NCBI RefSeq assembly: GCF_963924675.1
Contig: NC_089240.1
Location: 116,193,680-116,257,679, forward strand
Reading direction: 5' to 3'
DNA: 64,000 bases
Origin: Phocoena phocoena
Lineage: Eukaryota; Chordata; Mammalia; Artiodactyla; Phocoenidae
Below are positions 60,785 to 64,000 of this stretch, piece by piece. A program made the translations under genes and the position numbers. The stretch's first letter is position 1; each line of letters starts with the position of its first letter. The notes beneath the pieces were generated by a model. That model was not told the origin of the DNA. It saw nothing but the letters and a program-made list of their open reading frames with translations, and did no database searches.

Positions 60785-62240
60785 ACGCATTAATTTATCC
60801 AACATATGTTTATTGAGGACCTGTGGTGTTCCAGATGCGGTGCTAGGACCTAGGGACCTGCCAGGGAATGTGACAGGGAAACTTACTCTCTAGTGGGGTT
60901 AACAGGTAATAACCAATCAAACAAGTAAGATAATTCAGAGCAGTTCTGTGAAGAAATTAAGAGGATAATGTGAAAGAGTGACTGGGGTGGGAGAGGGGAC
61001 ATGTCTCTCTGAGGGGGTGGCATTAACACCAAAACCTAAACAAGGAGACAGCCATGCAAAGACCCAGCTGGGTTTGGCAAACTTTTGTTTATAGGGCTTG
61101 TGGGTCATATATGATAGCTGTTTCAACTACTCAACTCTGTCATTGTAGCACAAAGCAGCCGTAGTCAGTAGTAAACGAACAGGCATGGCTGTGTTCCCAT
61201 AGAACTTTACTTACAGAAACAGACCCATGAAAGGGGAAGAGTCTTCCAGGCAAAGGGAACGGCAGACTCAAGAGTCCTAAATCAGGGATGAATCTGGTGT
61301 TTTCTAGGAACAAAATATCCAGTGTGACTGTTGTATAATGAGCAAGGTAAAAGTGACACCGGCTTAAGTCAGAGAGGTAAACAGTGGTCAGATCACAGAG
61401 GGCCTTATAGGGCATCGTAAGACGTTTGAATTTGATTCTAAACATGGGGAGATACTATTGGAGAATTTTAAGCAGGTGAGTAACATAATCTGCTGTGCAT
61501 TAAAAAAAAATAAACTCCAGCTGCTGTGTGAAAAGTGGATTGCATGGAGGAAGAGTAGAAGTGGAAGGCGAGTTACTAACTGGTCCAAATGAAAGCTGAT
61601 GGCAGCTTTGATTAGGGAATAACAGTGGAGAAGGACATCAGTGGATGGATTCAGCATGTGTTTTGGAGATAGAATCAGTAGGAATTGCTGATGGACAAGA
61701 AAGAGAAAAGGGGGAATCCAGGGTTTTAAACTTGATCCACTGGGTAGGTGGTGATGTTTTTCACTGAGTTGGGAGAGATTAGGAGAGAAGCAAGGTTTGG
61801 GGTAGGATAAAAATCATAAGTTTTGTCCTGGACATAAATTTTTATCTGCCTATCAGACACGCAAGGAGGCAATTGGATATACAAGACTGGAACTAGGTGC
61901 ACAGGTCAAGTTTAAAGATACAACCTATGGGAGTCATTAGACAATATCAAAGCCATATAGTTGATGAGCTCAGCTAAGGAGAATGTGTCTGATAGAGAAG
62001 AAGAGGACTGGTGCCAAGCCCTGAAGCTCTCAATATTTAGATGATGAACACAGGAAGATAAGCAGAAAAGGAAACTAAAAAGGAATGGCCAGTGGGATAA
62101 GAGGAAATCCAGGAGAATGGGCACTTCCTGGAAGTTAAATGGAAAAATGTTCCCAGTTGAGAGAGAAGGCAATAGCGATCACTCAGTTCCAGTTACTGGT
62201 CAAGCAGGTAGCAAGCAGGGAAGCTGAAATCAGAGGACAA
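60785..62240 (-). repeat. L2 LINE, long antisense copy, interrupted by a MITE
   Basis: It follows the reverse-complement L2 order for about 1.4 kb: 'aacatatgtttattgaggac', 'ttccaggcaaagggaacggc', 'gatcacagagggccttatag', 'ttttaagcaggtgagtaaca', 'ctccagctgctgtgtgaaaa', 'ggaggcaattggatatacaa' and 'aaaggaatggccagtgggat'. This is the longest continuous L2 in the window. The hAT MITE at 61065-61228 breaks it. Confidence 0.85.
61065..61228 (-). mobile_element. hAT-type MITE, antisense, truncated
   Basis: Same family as 26467-26673: 'ggtttggcaaacttttgttt', 'caactactcaactctgtcat', 'catggctgtgttcccataga'. It lacks one terminal end, and no 8-bp duplication is seen. Confidence 0.8.
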
Positions 62241-62674
62241 GGCCTGTTGTGCCTCTTAAGTGGGAAAACATGTATAGGGTATGTTAAGCACCAAATCATC
62301 ACTGTACTTTTTTTTTTAATTATCAATTTTAACACTTTGGAGGTTGTGCTGTAGACTCAACCTATAATGTTCTTATTTTAATCATCTTAAATCGTTTTCA
62401 CATTTGTCCCCCAAGTGACAAGGTAGTGTTCTCAATTAGAGAATGCCTAGTGCTGTTTTTTCCTTAAGATTGACTCCATCTTATCCAGCTTCCTTCTCAG
62501 CTTTCTGTTACCATCTCTAACCTGGAATGAAATGACACAAAACCTTATTTCAAAACCTAAGTGCTGGAATATTTGAAACCTCCATCTCTTGAATAAATGA
62601 GAAGAGGGGATAGGAGGCCACAGCAGGCATCAGGGAAATGCCTGGCAGGAAAGCAGTATTCTGGGTGCATGAAG
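62241..62674. other. Unannotated intergenic DNA
   Basis: Nothing recognised. Confidence 0.5.
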
Positions 62675-64000
62675 AGTATATTCCTTAATTTTAGAATATT
62701 TTCATCACTCTAGTACCCAGAGAAGTCATTTTCAATTCCCCTCTCACCCCATCCCCTGGCTACTGCTATTTGGTATGTCTGTGGATTTGCCTATTCTGGA
62801 CATTTCATACAATGGAATCGTATAATATGTCTGACTTCTTCCACTTAGTGTAATGTTTTCAAGGTTTTTCCATGTTGTAGCATGTATTAAAACATTCCTT
62901 TTATGATGAAATAATATTCCATTGTATGGATATAGCACATTTTGTTTATCCATTCATCAGTTAATAAACATTTGGCTTGTTTCCATTTGGGGGCTATTAA
63001 GAATAAGATTGTTATAAACACTCATGTAGAAGTTCTTGTGTGAACACATGTCTATAGCTCTCTTGGATATGATACTGGGAGTGGGATTGCTGAGTCATAT
63101 GGTAACTGTATGTTGGACCTTTGAGGAACTGCCAAACTGTTTTGCACAGTGGCTCCACCATTTAACATTCCTACCAGCAATGTATGAGGGTTTTAATTTC
63201 TCCACATCTTCACTAACACTTGTTATTTTCCATTTTTAAAAAATTATTTTCATAGCCATCCTAGTGGATGTGAAATGGTATCTCCTTATAGTTGTGATTT
63301 GCATTTACGTGATGACTAATAATGTTGAGCACCTCTTGATGTGCTTATTGGCCATTTGTATATCTTCTTTTGAAAAACTATTCAAATCATTTGCATACTT
63401 TCATAGGGTTGTTTGTCTTTTTATTGTTGAGTCATAAGAGTTCTTTATGTATTCTGGATACTAGATCTTTGTCAAATGTATTGCAAATATTTTCTCCCAC
63501 TCTGTGGGTTGATTTTTTACTTTCCTGATAGTATCCTTTGAAGCACTTTAAAGAAAAATTTTTGACGAAGTCCAGTTTGCCCAATTTTTCTTTTGTCACT
63601 TGTCATCTTGGTGTTGTATCTAAGAAACTGTTGCCGCATTTGAGGTCAAAAGATTAACCCATATGTTTCCTTCTAAGAGTTTTATAATTTTAGCTCTTAC
63701 ATTTAGGTCTTTGATCCATTTTGAGTTCACTTTGTATATGGTATAAGGTAGGGGTCCTAGTTCATTCTTTTGTATAGGGGATATCCAGTTGTCCCAGCAT
63801 CATTGTTGAAAAGACTATTCTTTCCACCATTAAATAGCCTTGGTATCCTTGTCAATAATCAATTGACCATAGATGAATGGGTTTATTTCTGGACTCTAAG
63901 TTCTATTCAGTTGATGTACATGTCTATTCTTATGCCAGAATCAGACTGTTTTGATTATTGTAGCTTTGTAGTAATTTTGAAATCAGGAAGTATGAATCCT
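62675..64000 (-). repeat. Old L1M copy, antisense, runs off the right edge
   Basis: L1 3' UTR and ORF2 in reverse complement: 'attttcatcactctagtacc', 'aataatattccattgtatgg', 'gagtgggattgctgagtcat', 'gatgactaataatgttgagc', 'ttggtgttgtatctaagaaa'. Frames are decayed, and its 5' part lies beyond 64000. Confidence 0.9.

Noticed and set aside
1..64000. CRISPR array, prophage, operon or replication origin
   Set aside because: No regularly spaced repeats, no bacterial gene layout. All evidence is for a mammalian nuclear genome.

Overview
The window is mammalian nuclear DNA, almost certainly from a cetacean (whale or dolphin). The call rests on seven tRNA-derived SINEs of the CHR type, six of them the short CHR-2-like form that is abundant in whales and hippos. 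It also rests on L1 LINEs whose 5' UTR, ORFs and G-rich 3' UTR look like the whale/artiodactyl lineage. There are no bacterial-style genes. I recognise no host protein-coding exon, no functional RNA gene and no CRISPR array. Nearly every long reading frame is a fragment of L1 ORF1/ORF2, a decayed retroviral pol, or an antisense shadow of a repeat.

Layout. 1-3200: 3' half of a fairly young L1 (+), entering from the left. 3200-10140: mostly old sequence with MIR, L2 and L1 remnants, a long (TA)n, and a CHR-1-like SINE set into a long L2. 10140-15090: an MLT1-like LTR, then a decayed class III (ERV-L) provirus on the minus strand with a younger SINE inside it. 15100-24600: old L2 and L1M fragments, mostly antisense, with three CHR-2 SINEs. 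24600-26970: MIR, a possible LTR, and a hAT-type MITE with a recognisable 8-bp target duplication. 26970-35957: two L1 copies in the same (minus) orientation, back to back. The second is about 7.2 kb and near full length, with a CpG-rich 5' UTR. 36000-47500: mostly unannotated intergenic DNA with MIR, L2, an L1 stub, a SINE with a 17-bp duplication, and a Tigger-like MITE with intact terminal repeats. 47540-50375: two L2 copies in opposite orientation, broken by L1 and SINE insertions. 50850-57022: an old antisense L1 split by a 5.5-kb insertion with a perfect 16-bp target-site duplication. That insert is composite: an L1 3' fragment joined to an L1 that lacks only most of its 5' UTR. 57000-64000: MIR, a long L2 interrupted by a MITE, and an old L1M running off the right edge.

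The genes do not form a pathway. The window is a record of successive retrotransposition: L2 and MIR first, then L1M, ERV-L, MLT1 and DNA transposons, then the cetacean L1s and CHR SINEs. SINE tails and L1 tails here are the products of the L1 endonuclease and reverse transcriptase. No L1 ORF1/ORF2 pair is intact, so no copy looks able to move by itself. I found no evidence of a new biological system. The most interesting points are structural: the composite L1 insertion, the tandem L1 pair, small template-switch-like rearrangements, and one weak immunoglobulin-kappa-like reading frame.
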